Assembly (NCBI GenBank): GCA_933228895.1
Contig: OW121847.1
Span: 126,026,350-126,090,349 of the forward strand
DNA: 64,000 nt
Direction: 5' to 3'
From: Platycnemis pennipes
Taxonomy: Eukaryota; Arthropoda; Insecta; Odonata; Platycnemididae
This document shows, one piece after another, positions 1-10,624 of this stretch. Positions within the stretch are counted from its first letter, which is position 1. Each line of letters starts with the position of its first letter. The notes under the pieces are model-generated. The model was not told the origin of the DNA, did no database searches, and saw only the letters and a program-made list of their open reading frames with translations. Position numbers and translations under genes: made by a program.

Positions 1-1467
1 AGTATTAATTTTGTGTTACATACCTACTTCATTTTGGTGTTTTTTCCCTGCGCCGAACAGGATTAAGGAAACTACTGGTATTAAGGTATATTGTAGGAAA
101 ATTAGTCCATTGTGTTACTTCATAACTAACTGCCACGTAATTAGTTGATGTCACCTGGAAAATTATATTGCTGGTGCCAGCTAGATATTGCACACCCTGA
201 GATATAACATTTTCAAGGTCCTAACAGCTTTTTAAGTGTGAAAGGTAGTTGCCATTTTAAAGTCAAGCCTAGTGTATTTTGCAATCAGTGCAGGAATGTC
301 ATATTCTGTAGCAGAAAATATTTTTCTAAGGTGAAGAAGTATTGAGGTACCTAGCTAGTTCATGGCGATGCAAATATTGGATTCTATGGGGTAATCAATC
401 TGACCAAAAGATTAGCCGGAATTGGGATATCTCATGGCCCTTGGTGTATTCTGGGATGGCCAATGCGGGGATAATTAACGTAGCCCATATTGAATTCCGT
501 TTGGTAGACAATTTTTGCCATCTGACGGTTCTATTCTCATCACCAATATTCAGACAATATGGAGTGCCAGTATATCCCTAATAGTGGAAAACGTTGTTTG
601 CTACATAAGATTAAATTCTAGAATGTACATTTTTTAGGCAACCAGCAGATGTGATTCGAACGCCAGATTGTCATACTTGGGCATAAGCAGAGGCACTGTA
701 TCCTGCAGTGCATGCAACTTGACGCGTTAATACTGCTTGTCAATTGCATATGCTACAGGAAAGTAGAGTAGTGTAAAATTATTATTGAATTGTAATAGTT
801 CCCTAATTAACATCGCAGGCTTTTCATGTTCATCACCACTTTTAACAGGATACCTTCAACAAAAAATGTTTTATTTTTAACTCAGATCCAAATTTAAGAC
901 ACTGGTACGACTTAACAGCCAAGTTTGGATTCAATCACAAATGTTTCATACGGTAACTGATTAATACGTAAATAGTAAGTAGTCAGTAGTAAGAGCAAAC
1001 CTTATAAATGTATGGCCTTGATAGAATACATCAAATAATGAGTAAAATAGCGTAAGTTAAGCTAACAGATCTTGACCCCATATGGAGAAAATCACATTAA
1101 CTGATCCGGACGAGAATAAGAATGACGAAAGGTTTGGTGACATTCCCTGATGACTCAAAACAGTCTTTTGATAAAGGTTAGAGTAGTCTGCTTATGATTT
1201 GGCCAGGGAAAAAGCTGGGACAGAGGTGATCAATTAAAAGCAGTCAAGAGATCACGCAGTAGTAGTTATTCCTAATACTACTAACGATATTATTATTAGT
1301 GGTAGTAGCACGCAACGATAACAATATAATTCCTCTGTCTCAAGGATAGAAGATTGAAATTATCATTACGGTTTTTGAGATGTAATTGATGAATAAAATA
1401 TGTGAAGAATCACTGTGTTTACGATATTTGAACTCACAAAGTTGAAGTAAAGTTGAAGTTTGTCGGA
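1..1467. other. AT-rich non-coding stretch upstream of the exon
   Basis: I see no gene here. Open frames are short and none has splice signals with protein-like composition. A trinucleotide-like run of ATT/AGT units near 1265-1310 is the only local simplicity. If the gene holding the exon at 3020 starts to the left, this is intron; that is inference from the acceptor site at 3018-3019. Confidence 0.5.
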
Positions 1468-1662
1468 ACCGGTGGCGTCGTGGTTAGTCATCGCCTGCTA
1501 TCATTAGGGTCGCGGGTTCGAGTCCCGCCTGAGTGGGTTTTTTCACCACTCAGGACATGAATGTGTGTGCTGGTCTGATGTTAAAATGTTAATACGTATA
1601 TGTAAAGGCCGCTTGTGCTGTTTTCGGTGGTGGTGGAAAATAAATAAAATAAATAAGTAAAA
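1468..1662 (+). mobile_element. tRNA-derived SINE (singleton type D)
   Basis: The segment 1471-1537 reads like a tRNA: an A-box-like TGGCGTCGTGGTTAGT near the start and a perfect RNA polymerase III B box GGTTCGAGTCC at 1515-1525, flanked by a GCGG/CCGC T-stem. It does not fold into a full cloverleaf acceptor and runs on into a non-tRNA body of about 100 bases. It ends in an A-rich (AAATA)n-type tail at 1637-1662. Head, body and A-rich tail are the classic SINE layout. I see no second full copy in the window. Boundaries are estimates; the tail end is clearer than the 5' end. Confidence 0.75.
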
Positions 1663-1819
1663 CATAATTACAAAAGATCAAAATGCTCTTATTCGGTACA
1701 ATACCTGTAATTATTTTCTGCTTAAAAATTTCATGGTCTTTAACTTTTATTGTTTTTAATTTCATGTACTGTATTTGCATACGGAAAACACGCACTTTTT
1801 TACGATTTTTAAGGCCCAA

Positions 1820-2140
1820 AAGGTGGGGTGCGACGTATCCACGTGTGCGTCATATACAAGTGTACAGAAGAGGAAAAATCGTGAAGAGTCGCGTTATGGA
1901 TTCGTAATCACCGTTTACGAAATAAGTTCATTCAATCATTGTAGAATTACGATTAAGTGATTTTAAAATAAGGGAAATGCCGCTTTCTGTGATAATTTAA
2001 CCTCATTTCAGCCCATTTTTGTGATTTGTTAATTTTTGCTTTGGGTGCGTCTTATATGAGTGATCAAAGGATTTTCTCGATTTTTAGCCTCAAATTCTAG
2101 GGTGTGTGCGTCTTATACGCGTGTGCATCTTATATGCCTG
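1820..2140 (+). repeat. Dispersed GTGCGTCTTATA motif array, probable decayed DNA transposon
   Basis: A motif close to GTGCGTCTTATA occurs five times on the + strand: 1828-1838 (degenerate), 1845-1857, 2045-2057 (good), 2106-2118 (good) and 2123-2136. Copies are paired at each edge with about 190 bases of AT-rich sequence between. Paired TATAAGACGCAC-type motifs at element ends are, as I recall, common in non-autonomous DNA transposons of animals. That assignment is inference. No transposase remains. Confidence 0.4.
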
Positions 2141-2149
2141 TGAATATAA

Positions 2150-2989
2150 TTTTTTTTAGTTTTCATACTTTGGTTATCTCCCACACCAGAAATTAAGTAA
2201 GGTATTGTATGATTCATGTGCTCCTTTTGGATTCTAATGCCGTTTATTAAGTACACTATTACAGAGATTATTCGAATGATTATAAATCAATAGAATGCAA
2301 CATAAGCAAACTCAACACATTCAATTTTTTCATTTCCCCATACTGGGTAGTTAGAGTTTGTTCTATAAAAAATTAAAAACATTTTTGTGAAACAAAATAA
2401 TAACAGGAAATACTTATTATTTGGAAAAAAATTTGATACAATTTGTTTAAACTCTCGCATGGTTTAATCCTCCATTTTAATTTAGTATAAATTGGTCCAC
2501 CTGACTTCGCAGTGCGTGACAAAACTTGCGTCTTCATACTTCGTGGAATACATTTAGAATTCTACTGCTTGCTGAATTTACAAATTCTTTTGTTGACGAT
2601 GTACGTAAAGAAGTATTACTTGTATTTTTCTTTGGAACTCTATTTGCAAATACATATACCCATTTTTTAATTCTACTTTGACGGAAAAGCTGCAGAGGGA
2701 GAGATGAGAGCCTTTGTTTTGTTGTTTCTTTTGTATAAAATGTCAGTAACCACCCAAGAGGGAAATGACACATTATTTAACGTCAATAATACTCATAGAA
2801 ATACTCATACACCGCATCCAAAGAAATAAGATTAATTTATTATTAATTAACTATCTCTAAATAAAGTCATAACTCTTATTTCTGGGCTCCTTGGTGATGA
2901 AAATGAACCTTACACATATCTACCATTCGTAAGGCTTTTTAAATGAACTATATAATTATAAAAAACCGCAAGGTGAATAACTTTTCGCG
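2150..2989. other. AT-rich non-coding stretch before the exon
   Basis: Nothing here supports a gene. A 79-codon frame on the minus strand at 2534-2773 has ordinary composition but no recognisable domain, splice signals or start context. It may be a remnant of an element. I treat this stretch as intron upstream of the exon at 3020. Confidence 0.45.
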
Positions 2990-3019
2990 TTATCTCATTG
3001 TCATTTTTCCCTTTCGCAG
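2990..3019 (+). promoter_or_regulatory. 3' splice site (acceptor) of the macroglobulin-like exon
   Basis: The pyrimidine-rich run TTTTTCCCTTTCGCAG ends with AG at 3018-3019, immediately before the GC-rich coding block. A branch-point-like CTCAT lies just upstream. The shift from AT-rich DNA to GC-rich coding sequence at exactly this position supports it. Confidence 0.7.
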
Positions 3020-3294
3020 GGGCCTGTCCGTGATTTCGCCGAATGTGGCGGTGCCGGGTAAGCCCACAGCCGTGCTCGTGACGATACACAAGCTGGCGTC
3101 GGCGCGCGGTGAGCCCTCGATCGACAACTCCTCCACCCACGCGACGCCTGAGCTCTGGATGCAGACCAGAACGCCGGTCAACGTGACGGTGCGCCTCTTG
3201 CAAATGCCGCCCGCCGGCGAGGCGCATCTCCGAACGCGCAAGGGGCAGCTGCACCAGAACCAAGTGCTGGCGGAGGTCACGAAGAAGATGTACG
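3020..3294 (+). CDS. Internal exon, alpha-2-macroglobulin/CD109-like MG1 domain (partial gene)
   Basis: This 275-nt exon is read in the frame with GGC at 3021-3023. One base completes a codon from the previous exon and one base (3294) starts the next codon, so it enters in phase 2 and leaves in phase 1. The protein starts GLSVISPNVAVPGKPTAVLV and contains TPVNVTVRLLQMPP. This matches the strand pattern of the first macroglobulin domain of the A2M/CD109/TEP superfamily (ISP.V..PG.P..V.V.I, then a V.V.L strand). These are secreted or membrane-anchored thioester proteins of protease trapping and innate immunity. N-glycosylation sequons NSS and NVT fit an extracellular protein. About 25 hydrophilic residues between the strands look like an insertion. 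Signal peptide, bait region and thioester motif would be in exons not seen here. Coding is well supported; the family name is a memory-based match. Confidence 0.62.
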
Positions 3295-3300
3295 GTAAGT
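3295..3300 (+). promoter_or_regulatory. 5' splice site (donor) GTAAGT
   Basis: A textbook GTAAGT donor follows TACG at the end of the open frame. The frame continues into AT-rich sequence beyond it, where coding character is lost at once. The donor leaves one base of a split codon, so the next exon must supply two bases. Confidence 0.7.
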
Positions 3301-4651
3301 CTACCGTGCATTCAAATCTGTTCTACGGCCAATATATCACATCATCAATCTTAATCTGAAGTCACAGGCTAACACGAAATCCATTTCGGAGTCATCATTC
3401 CAGCTTCCATTCCATACGTGAGCTTCCAATCTACCACTGCCGGTTGGTGATAAAGCCTCCACAAAACTATTTTCAGTGAGAAAATGAGCCTATTAAGAGC
3501 AAGAGGATTTTCTGTGTGTTGCGAACAATACGTACGGGAGTAAAACCTCGATATTTTGATGCAATCACTCAATGGCGTCCAATACATTACACTAATTTCA
3601 ACCGAGGCATGCTGGCAGCAAGAAATAATATCACTAGTAGATATGCTTGAGATTTTACTGCAATAAATTTTATGAACAGAATTCACTTCAGATACCTAAT
3701 CCATAGTTTCTGCTGGCTCACAATTCAATTCAAGTGAAATAGATCATTTAGAATGCTAAACAGGTTTAGGATGAATTTAAGAAATTTGGTTATACAAACT
3801 CAGAATTAGCAGCATGCGTTCAATTTACTCATTTGTATGTAATCAATGGAAAATGCTAAACAGAAAAAAAATCTACGCCACCGGATTCGTCACCATATGC
3901 ACTTTAAAGACCATCAATAATGTGCAATACTAAATAAATCTCGATCCCATTTAGCAGAACAAGTAAAATTAATGCTATTCTTTCTACATAATTAGCTTTA
4001 CACTCCAAACGGATAAGTGATTACTATGATAATGAAATGTTGGTCAATTGATCATGCATTTATACACTTAACTAAGTACTCTCATGTCACCTGAATAATT
4101 ATTTTAGGTGGCCAAATGCACCATGATGAATAAATTACTCCTCTTTTTAAAATATGTTCTGTGTTGCCTGACCTATGGTGGTACCAGATATACGGACTAT
4201 CCAACGTCCTATCACTTGACCACCTCTTAAACTGCCATAATGACAGATCCATCTGCCAAGAAAAAGATAATTTGTCGTAAAGATATTCTGCGCTTTGAAT
4301 GGAGCATGCCTATTCTAGAATAATCATTTACCGGCACTTATGTACTACTCAATTTACATTAAAGGTTCTCAAACTTTTCACTCGCAGAATAATGTCATAC
4401 TAAACGATTACTAGCGATGTTCTCATATTGTTGTGGATGTTATTAAGTAAAGTTAAATAGGGGTAGAGTTTATGCCAAATGTCACTGTGCATTATCGATA
4501 GGGAGGGGTGGGGTTCCACCCTTTCTAAACGTTGGGGAAAATATAAAGTATAAATTAATATTCGTTCAAATAGAAAACTTTTTCCGGCATTTCTTTGCAG
4601 AAATTTTCCATGCTGGGAAATAAAATAGGAAATATGATCTTTGTAAATCCT
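3301..4651. other. AT-rich non-coding stretch
   Basis: No supportable feature. Frames at 3369-3686 and 4400-4720 on the minus strand are short, lack splice or start context and resemble no family I know. Confidence 0.5.
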
Positions 4652-4749
4652 CACTAAATATTTATTAAATGGCCCGGGATTCGCTCGTACGCAGCACCTG
4701 ATGATGATACTGAGCTGCAAAACTCTAGTCGTTTAATAAATATTTAGTG
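4652..4749. repeat. 98-bp element with perfect 18-bp inverted ends
   Basis: CACTAAATATTTATTAAA at 4652-4669 is the exact reverse complement of TTTAATAAATATTTAGTG at 4732-4749. The 62-base centre is GC-richer and includes CCTGATGATGATACTGAGC. That phrase followed by TTTAATAAATATT recalls 3' ends of some retroelements, but I cannot confirm the link. It could equally be a tiny MITE or a snap-back cruciform sequence. No coding capacity. Confidence 0.6.
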
Positions 4750-5200
4750 TAGGCTTACTATACTTGTCTCTAAAACTTTTGTCCAAAAAATGAGATGACA
4801 CATGATATTATGCATATAAATATTGGTATTGAGCAAAATATAATGCTTTTACGAATCCTGTCTGCTTTATTATTCACAACAAACGAAGGGCTAAATCAGC
4901 ATTGTTGAATAATTAAGAGGCGTTTTTCACTGTGTGATGGAGAGTTACATTCGCGGAGATGGACAGAAATGTGGAAAATCAGTGTTGCTTAAGGTGTGGA
5001 ATTTCCAATTATATCATTTTTGTAACAACTTCAATATAAAGCGATTATTTCTCACTCTCTCGTGACAATTAGAATTTCACCCATGACCTCCTCTAGAATT
5101 GCAATCCATTGATCGGAAGCCCCTGCTCTCCACTTCGCTGTGGACCAAGTGGTAACCAAAAAAATACTTCAGGGACAAATCAGTGACGGGGCGCTACAAC
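4750..5200. other. AT-rich non-coding stretch
   Basis: No gene or structured repeat seen. Confidence 0.5.
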
Positions 5201-5204
5201 CGAG

Positions 5205-5765
5205 GGACAGAGAGAGAAGTGAGGGATTGGAGGATGTCAAGTGGGAGAGGTTTTCCTCCCTCAAGTCGTCCCAGCCCGCCGCACTCGTCGAAAGATCCCG
5301 TTGATAGTGCCACGGCAATCCTCCTCTCGCAGGAAGAGTGCGTGACGAACGGGAATTAGCAGCACCAGCGAGCGAGCGAGTGAGTGGTCTGGCGAGGGGA
5401 GATTTCGAGAAAAGAGGGAATGGATTAGAGGGCGTGGAGGATGGGGATGAGAGGTGACAACGAGGCGAGACGACTGGGCGGGGGGGAGGAGGAGTAATGG
5501 AGTGGCGGTGTATGGTGGGAGGGGGGGCGAGAGAGAGAGAGAGAAGAGCAGAAACCAGACGGCAAGAGATAAAGGCGGAGGGTTGCGACTCTCGCGCCTC
5601 AAATGGAGATTTAAAGAGGGACTTAGGAAGGTAAGGAAGGGAGCGACACGGAAGTTCTCGGCAAAGGGCTCAGCAGAAAGATGCGTCGTGTGTTGAAGGG
5701 GGGGTGTGGAGGGTGAGCGAGGCGAGATGGGACGGAGTGAATGCGAGACCGCGAGGGGAGAATGG
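5205..5765 (+). repeat. Purine-rich (GA/GGGA) island on + strand
   Basis: Composition changes sharply to G and A with many GAGAG, GGGGAGG and GGAGGG words, including a (GA)n run at 5529-5543 and GGCGGGGGGGAGGAGGAG near 5480. Open frames occur in both directions (for example 113 codons minus and 80 plus), as expected when stop codons are rare because T or A is depleted. I see no splice-bounded exon. It could be a low-complexity expansion, a regulatory GAGA-rich block or an R-loop/triplex-prone site. Confidence 0.65.
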
Positions 5766-5769
5766 GAGT

Positions 5770-8160
5770 GTATTTCAATGCGGCTGAGAGACTTGAGTGC
5801 GTGGAGTCGTAGGAAAAGATCGGCGTCGGTAAAACAGGGTTTTATAAACGGTTCGTTTATGTTGCAGCATTTCTACGGATTCCATTTTCCTCTACAGCCG
5901 AGTGAGAAGCATGTCTCTCCCTACCCAAATTGTCATCAAATGGGGCGCACGTCACTTAAGGAAATTTATCCTTGTATAGACAATTCTAAGCATGCAATTT
6001 TTTTCATCACTTTCGTCTATCGATTATCATTAGATTCTATTTGATCTATTTACGTTAAACTCCTCTGCTTACTTTTCCATACTCGAAAAAGAAGGTGAAT
6101 TCTTTGCAATGTACATGGCCCAATCTGCAAACGAATCTCCGTTCTTTGCATCATCTGCGTCATCAGCATAACTGTGCAACAATTATGTTTCGGCATTTTG
6201 GTGTTTCAACTTATTAGGTTATATCGCATAATGTAACCTTATTTTACACATTTGCACTATCTAATCTAAACTTGAGCCAGAGTAACACGTCATCCATTTT
6301 CGGGATTGTATGAACTCTTGACAGCCATTATCAACCTAGCTAAGGCGGTCGGCTTCATATTCTTTCCTTTCCCATACGGGCTTATTTTTCCATACCTATA
6401 ATATTAATTACCGAATGCTGTTTCTTGTCCGCCTATCCGTCCGTCCGTCTTTGTATCTGTTCCCCCATCTATCTAGTAAACGATTCGTCCCATGGAGATG
6501 CACTGCATTGTGTTTCTAGCACCCTGAAAGGTCCGGAACAGCTGTTATCTTTTCTGTAAAGGTCCAGGTTTGATTCCTGGAGGTAATTATGAAGTTATAT
6601 TTTTTAAATGCTGCTTGAGAATTTAAAACTTTTTTCTTTCACAAGTGCTTAATATTGTCAATAGATTTATTTCATTTTTTCTATATCCAGCGGCAAGACA
6701 AAACATTCTTATTCTTGCAGTCATTTTACATTTTGATATTCAAGATTCCCTTCAATGTGTAATTTATGTAAAATTGTTTTATGTTTTTCGGTTATTTTCC
6801 GAGCGTTGCTGAAAGCAATGTCATTGTCTCAGCCAAATAAAATATTGATGATGCATCATTGGTAGTCTTCCTAATATAAGCCGTTTTCTGCATTTTGTGT
6901 TGGAAATAATGTTAAAAGGTACTGGAGGCAGCCTCGCAACTGATTCGTGAAGAAATGTTGGCCATATTATTCGGCAAATACATTCGAGCTTACTGCTCGC
7001 ACTATTCTCGAGTCAAGTTTTTGTGTGCGGTAAAACAAAGAGTAGTAAGATGAATGAAGTAAGTAAGTAAGACGGAACAAGAAAGGAGAAAATGGAAAAA
7101 CACACGAAAACATTTTGGAAAATAATAAGTTTATAATAAAATAAACTTCAAAAATCGTCAAATCAGCAGTGAAAAGTGTGCAAATAAGGAAACGAAAGCC
7201 ATTTTTATAGCCAAATAGGTTAAATTTGTACCATCTTTTAGGAACAGAATTAACTCCCACTGGAATAAATCACATTACTACTTTCATTAATTATCCTTCA
7301 TGTAGGACGTTTATGAAACCACTGTGATGAATTTCGGGCATTAACGCACATACATACTCAAATTGAGTTCATAGAAAAGTAATCGTTTTGTACTGAGGAG
7401 GCGGGAACTAACTGTCCATCCCAACCACCCTCATTCTGGCTTCATTTTCTGGTTTCATTTTCAAGCTAGCAAGGGTATGCCAACTCCTGTACTTTTTAAC
7501 TAACTTGGTATCCAGCAGCCTGATTGATTCGTAAATCTACTCTCGTTTTTGTAAAGGGCCAGATTAATTTACTGGTTTTAGTCATATGTTTACATTGGCA
7601 TAAATAAGATTTATTTCTGGTATAGAATGTGAGCCAATGAAAGCTGCATTGCAAAATATCGGATTTGTCCCTTTTAAATTTTAAAGTTTTAAAAATAATT
7701 TATACGCCTGTAATAATAATTTTTCACCCTGCTGTAGATTTCAAAGGGCATCTTAGGCTAATACAGATTCTACATGATACTACTACACTATTGGTTTCCC
7801 GAACAAATTTTCCACTCATGCTCTTCGCATCACCTGGGGCGTGCAAAGAAAATAAAAGTTCCTCTTCCGCAATTTTCCTCGGAGTCTGATGGGATGAATA
7901 ACACCAGCAACTACCTTTTCGGGCATGCAGTTGATCTAAAATTCAATATTCAGGCGATGTTTAACACGAGCTTCATTCCGGGAATAAATTTCCACCGCCA
8001 TCACAAGACACCACCACGTTTGCTCTCGATTTTCCAATTTTAATCACCGAACAGAAATTCCCGGAATACTGGAATCGGGACGACCCAACGCTAAGGCTAG
8101 AAACACTGCTAAGACCCGCCGTTATTAAACTGCTGAAATATGCTCCCAGGAACCCTACAA
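5770..8160. other. AT-rich non-coding stretch with decayed tRNA-like pieces
   Basis: No gene is supported. A CCGTCCGTCCGTC run sits near 6433-6449 and an AAGT repeat near 7052-7071. Two similar tRNA-like fragments are noted separately or below: 6530-6590, and a weaker look-alike at 7545-7580 sharing GTAAAGGGCCAG. Confidence 0.45.
6530..6590 (+). repeat. tRNA-like T-arm remnant
   Basis: TCCAG-GTTTGAT-TCCTGGA at 6563-6581 forms a five-base-pair stem with a seven-base loop and contains the B-box-like GGTTTGATTCC at 6567-6577. No clear A box lies upstream at the right distance, so this is more likely a decayed SINE head than a tRNA gene. Confidence 0.35.
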
Positions 8161-8264
8161 AAATGGCCTCCTAAGGGGAATATTTGCAAGAGCAAGCCGT
8201 TACTGTGTTGCATGGGGTTTTAAAGAACACGTGCCAGCACGTACGAGCAGGAAGGTCAGTCTCT

Positions 8265-9545
8265 GAGACGGTGTGGGGTAAGTTAGGGAGAGATGCAGAG
8301 AGAAGGGGAGAGAGAGAGTATTTTGGCGGAATGCGTGGATGCGACGGAGGAGTAGCAGTACGCCCAAGGAATGCAGCGACGGGAGATTGGATGGATGGAA
8401 GCATAAGGCCATCAGGTGAAGGGGAGGAGGAGTTTGAAGGTGGGCAAAGGAAACCATGTTTTCCTGCAAGGTGGGAATAGGGGAGTTCTGAACAGGAATC
8501 CCAGCCGTTCCCGCGAGATGAAGGTGGAACTGAGCCCTCAGAGGTCGTCGGGAGACTGCAGGGGTGATGATGAGCATCGAGGAAAAAGCAGGGGGAGGGA
8601 GGGAAGAGAAAGGAAAAGGGTTCTATGAGAGAGCTTTTGGAAGGGGTTATACCTGTTCTCCCGTCTATCTTCCACCCTCCAAGTTGGTGGGGAGGTCGTG
8701 CAGGAGCGGTGTCGGCGGGTGGAGGAGGTGGAGGCGGTACAATGCGGCGTGGAGGGCGTAAACAGGGTCGGGCATGGAAAACCACACCGTGACGCACTTC
8801 CGCTTTCCCGCAAGATAAACAAGCCGCTGGGTGGGGTGGCTTGGTGGTAAAGGCAGAGGAATGAGTGGAGGAAGGGCGGGGGGGTGGTCGTGGAAGGATA
8901 GAAGGGCGCGGTCTGGGTGTAAGGGAGGCCGGGGTTGAGTGTTAAGGGAATGGGAGTAGGGAATTTGTTCGAGGGGAGCGGGGTGGAATGTTTGCGTGGA
9001 TACATTGTGGGGGGCTGGGGGACCCGTGTCCGCGCTTGTATTCGCGAGCGTGGGAGTGGATCGGGAGGGTGAGAGTGTGTGTGTATGTTACGCGTGATGG
9101 GAGGACAGAGTATATGTTGTTGTGGCCGGTGCGTACGCGCGTTTTCATCCAGGCTATTGTGCGCCCCTCCCTCCTCACTCTCCATCCCTCTCAGCCCTTC
9201 GAAAGTATTCCGGTTGCGAAGGTGCGGATCCGGGAAATATATGGTGCGTGCTTACGCAACGTCGTGTGCGAGTTTCTCGACGCGCTCTGCGAGGGGCCGC
9301 ACAAATGCTCACGCACTGGCTTGGATGCGTGCGCTTGGAGAAAATATGGGGAAAAAACGCGGCAGGGGCGAGAGTGTGCGAAGGAGAAACTGCGGGGGAG
9401 AGAGGGAGGGGGACATTCCCCGGGCGGCCGTGAAAATAAGATACAAACACTTTGGGGGACGGCGTTCCGGGGAGGGGACCGAAAGCGGCCGCTGAAGAAA
9501 CAGATGACGGGCTCTCGTTCCTACTCAATGCCTCCGCTGGGCCAT
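8265..9545 (+). repeat. Long purine-rich and CpG-containing island
   Basis: GA-rich sequence at 8265-8640, G-rich sequence at 8690-9075 (including GGAAGGGCGGGGGGGTGG near 8870), a short CT block at 9160-9200, then GA again at 9330-9500. The middle, 9040-9320, is rich in CpG (GCGTACGCGCG, CTCGACGCGCTC). Several 65-215-codon frames overlap on both strands, which argues against any one being real. The CpG-rich core could be a promoter, but I see no TATA, initiator or exon to support that. Confidence 0.55.
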
Positions 9546-10365
9546 TAACATCCCCACTGAAATGTTTTTGAAGAGAAAATAATTCTGGGAAGACATGATC
9601 AAGTTACGATACCCGAGTTTTAGCCGCATAAACCATGGGAATAGTAAAATCCATGGCTCGTTTTCATGTCTGAAACTGCAATAAACTTATCAAACGTGGA
9701 GTATAGTAACAACAATCGTTCTTGTTTTGTACTCATGCCCATTTTTTAGCATTGGTAATATAAATATGACAAGCGCAATAAGTGTTTAAGGTGATCCAAC
9801 TGCTTTTAGTAAATATTGAACCGTCAACCGTAGCTTAATCCTTAGCTAAAACATAAATAAACACAACATCCATGCCCGACATGAAATATTAACGCGCGAA
9901 TCTTGGTTTCCAAGCCAGTCCAATCAGACCTGACCAACCTGTCTACCACGGATGGATTGAATGCTGATATAGGGAAGAATTGAACTTTTATCAATAATAA
10001 ACTAAAAAGTTCTAAGTTCTACTTACATAAACTAGGCGTAATTGAAAAGTGATGAGAACATGATCCACTTTTTAATTTCTCATTATATTTTTCTAAAAAT
10101 AATATAGGTAAGAATAACACTCTAATGATGGTTGTGAATTAGCAAAGGAGTGGTTACATTCTGAACTGATGGATTAACAAACATGATTTTCTTCCCTAAT
10201 CCAAATTAAATACTTATGAGGGATATAAGTTGAACGATATTTAAAAAATCTTTACCGTATTCGAATATAATATTTTGTAAACATAGCAACTGCGCGCAAA
10301 AACATATAGCGTAGACATTGTTTTGATACTCTCTGCCACAGAAATGGAGGCCTGTGTGGGGACAA
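9546..10365. other. AT-rich non-coding stretch
   Basis: Apart from the tRNA-like remnant at 9880-9970 I see nothing supportable. Confidence 0.5.
9880..9970 (-). mobile_element. Decayed tRNA-derived SINE head (group C)
   Basis: Read on the minus strand, this contains GTGGTAGACAGGTTGGTC followed by a TTGGAAACC segment. It parallels GTGATAGACAGGTTGTTG and TTGGAAACCC in the better copy at 15.5 kb. Its B box has decayed to AGATTCGCG. The match to a second copy in the same orientation is the main support. Confidence 0.45.
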
Positions 10366-10374
10366 GTTTGTGTA

Positions 10375-10622
10375 TGTGGCAGAAAATAAGCGAGGGTGTG
10401 GTGAGAGGAGGTGGGTTGAGGAGCGGGTTTCGGGGAGGGGACGGATGCTGGCTGGAGAAATGGATGCGAGAAAGTTTCGGGCAGCCCAGAAAAAGAGAGT
10501 GATGGATGGGAATAGCAGTCAAAGCGAGAGTGGGGGGGAAAGAAGGTTAATGAGCTGGGGAAGGTGCGGTAAGAAGCCGAACATCAGGAGAGGGGAGGTG
10601 GAGCGAACGGAAGGTAAATTAG
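10375..10622 (+). repeat. Purine-rich island on + strand
   Basis: GA/GGGA-rich low-complexity block with abrupt edges. Frames on both strands are composition-driven. Confidence 0.55.
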
Positions 10623-10624
10623 GA

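Noticed and set aside
1471..1537. Functional tRNA gene
   Set aside because: A and B boxes are good, but the acceptor stem does not close and the sequence runs on into a SINE body with an A-rich tail.
2910..3311. 133-codon minus-strand frame over the exon
   Set aside because: Shadow of the plus-strand exon; it is Arg/His-rich and crosses the splice sites of the real exon.
6563..6581. tRNA gene from the perfect T-arm
   Set aside because: No D-arm or acceptor stem at the right distance; likely a SINE fragment.
8171..9185. 208- and 215-codon minus frames and the 186-codon plus frame reaching 9548
   Set aside because: All overlap in different frames of one GA/CpG island; at most one could be real and none looks like a protein family.
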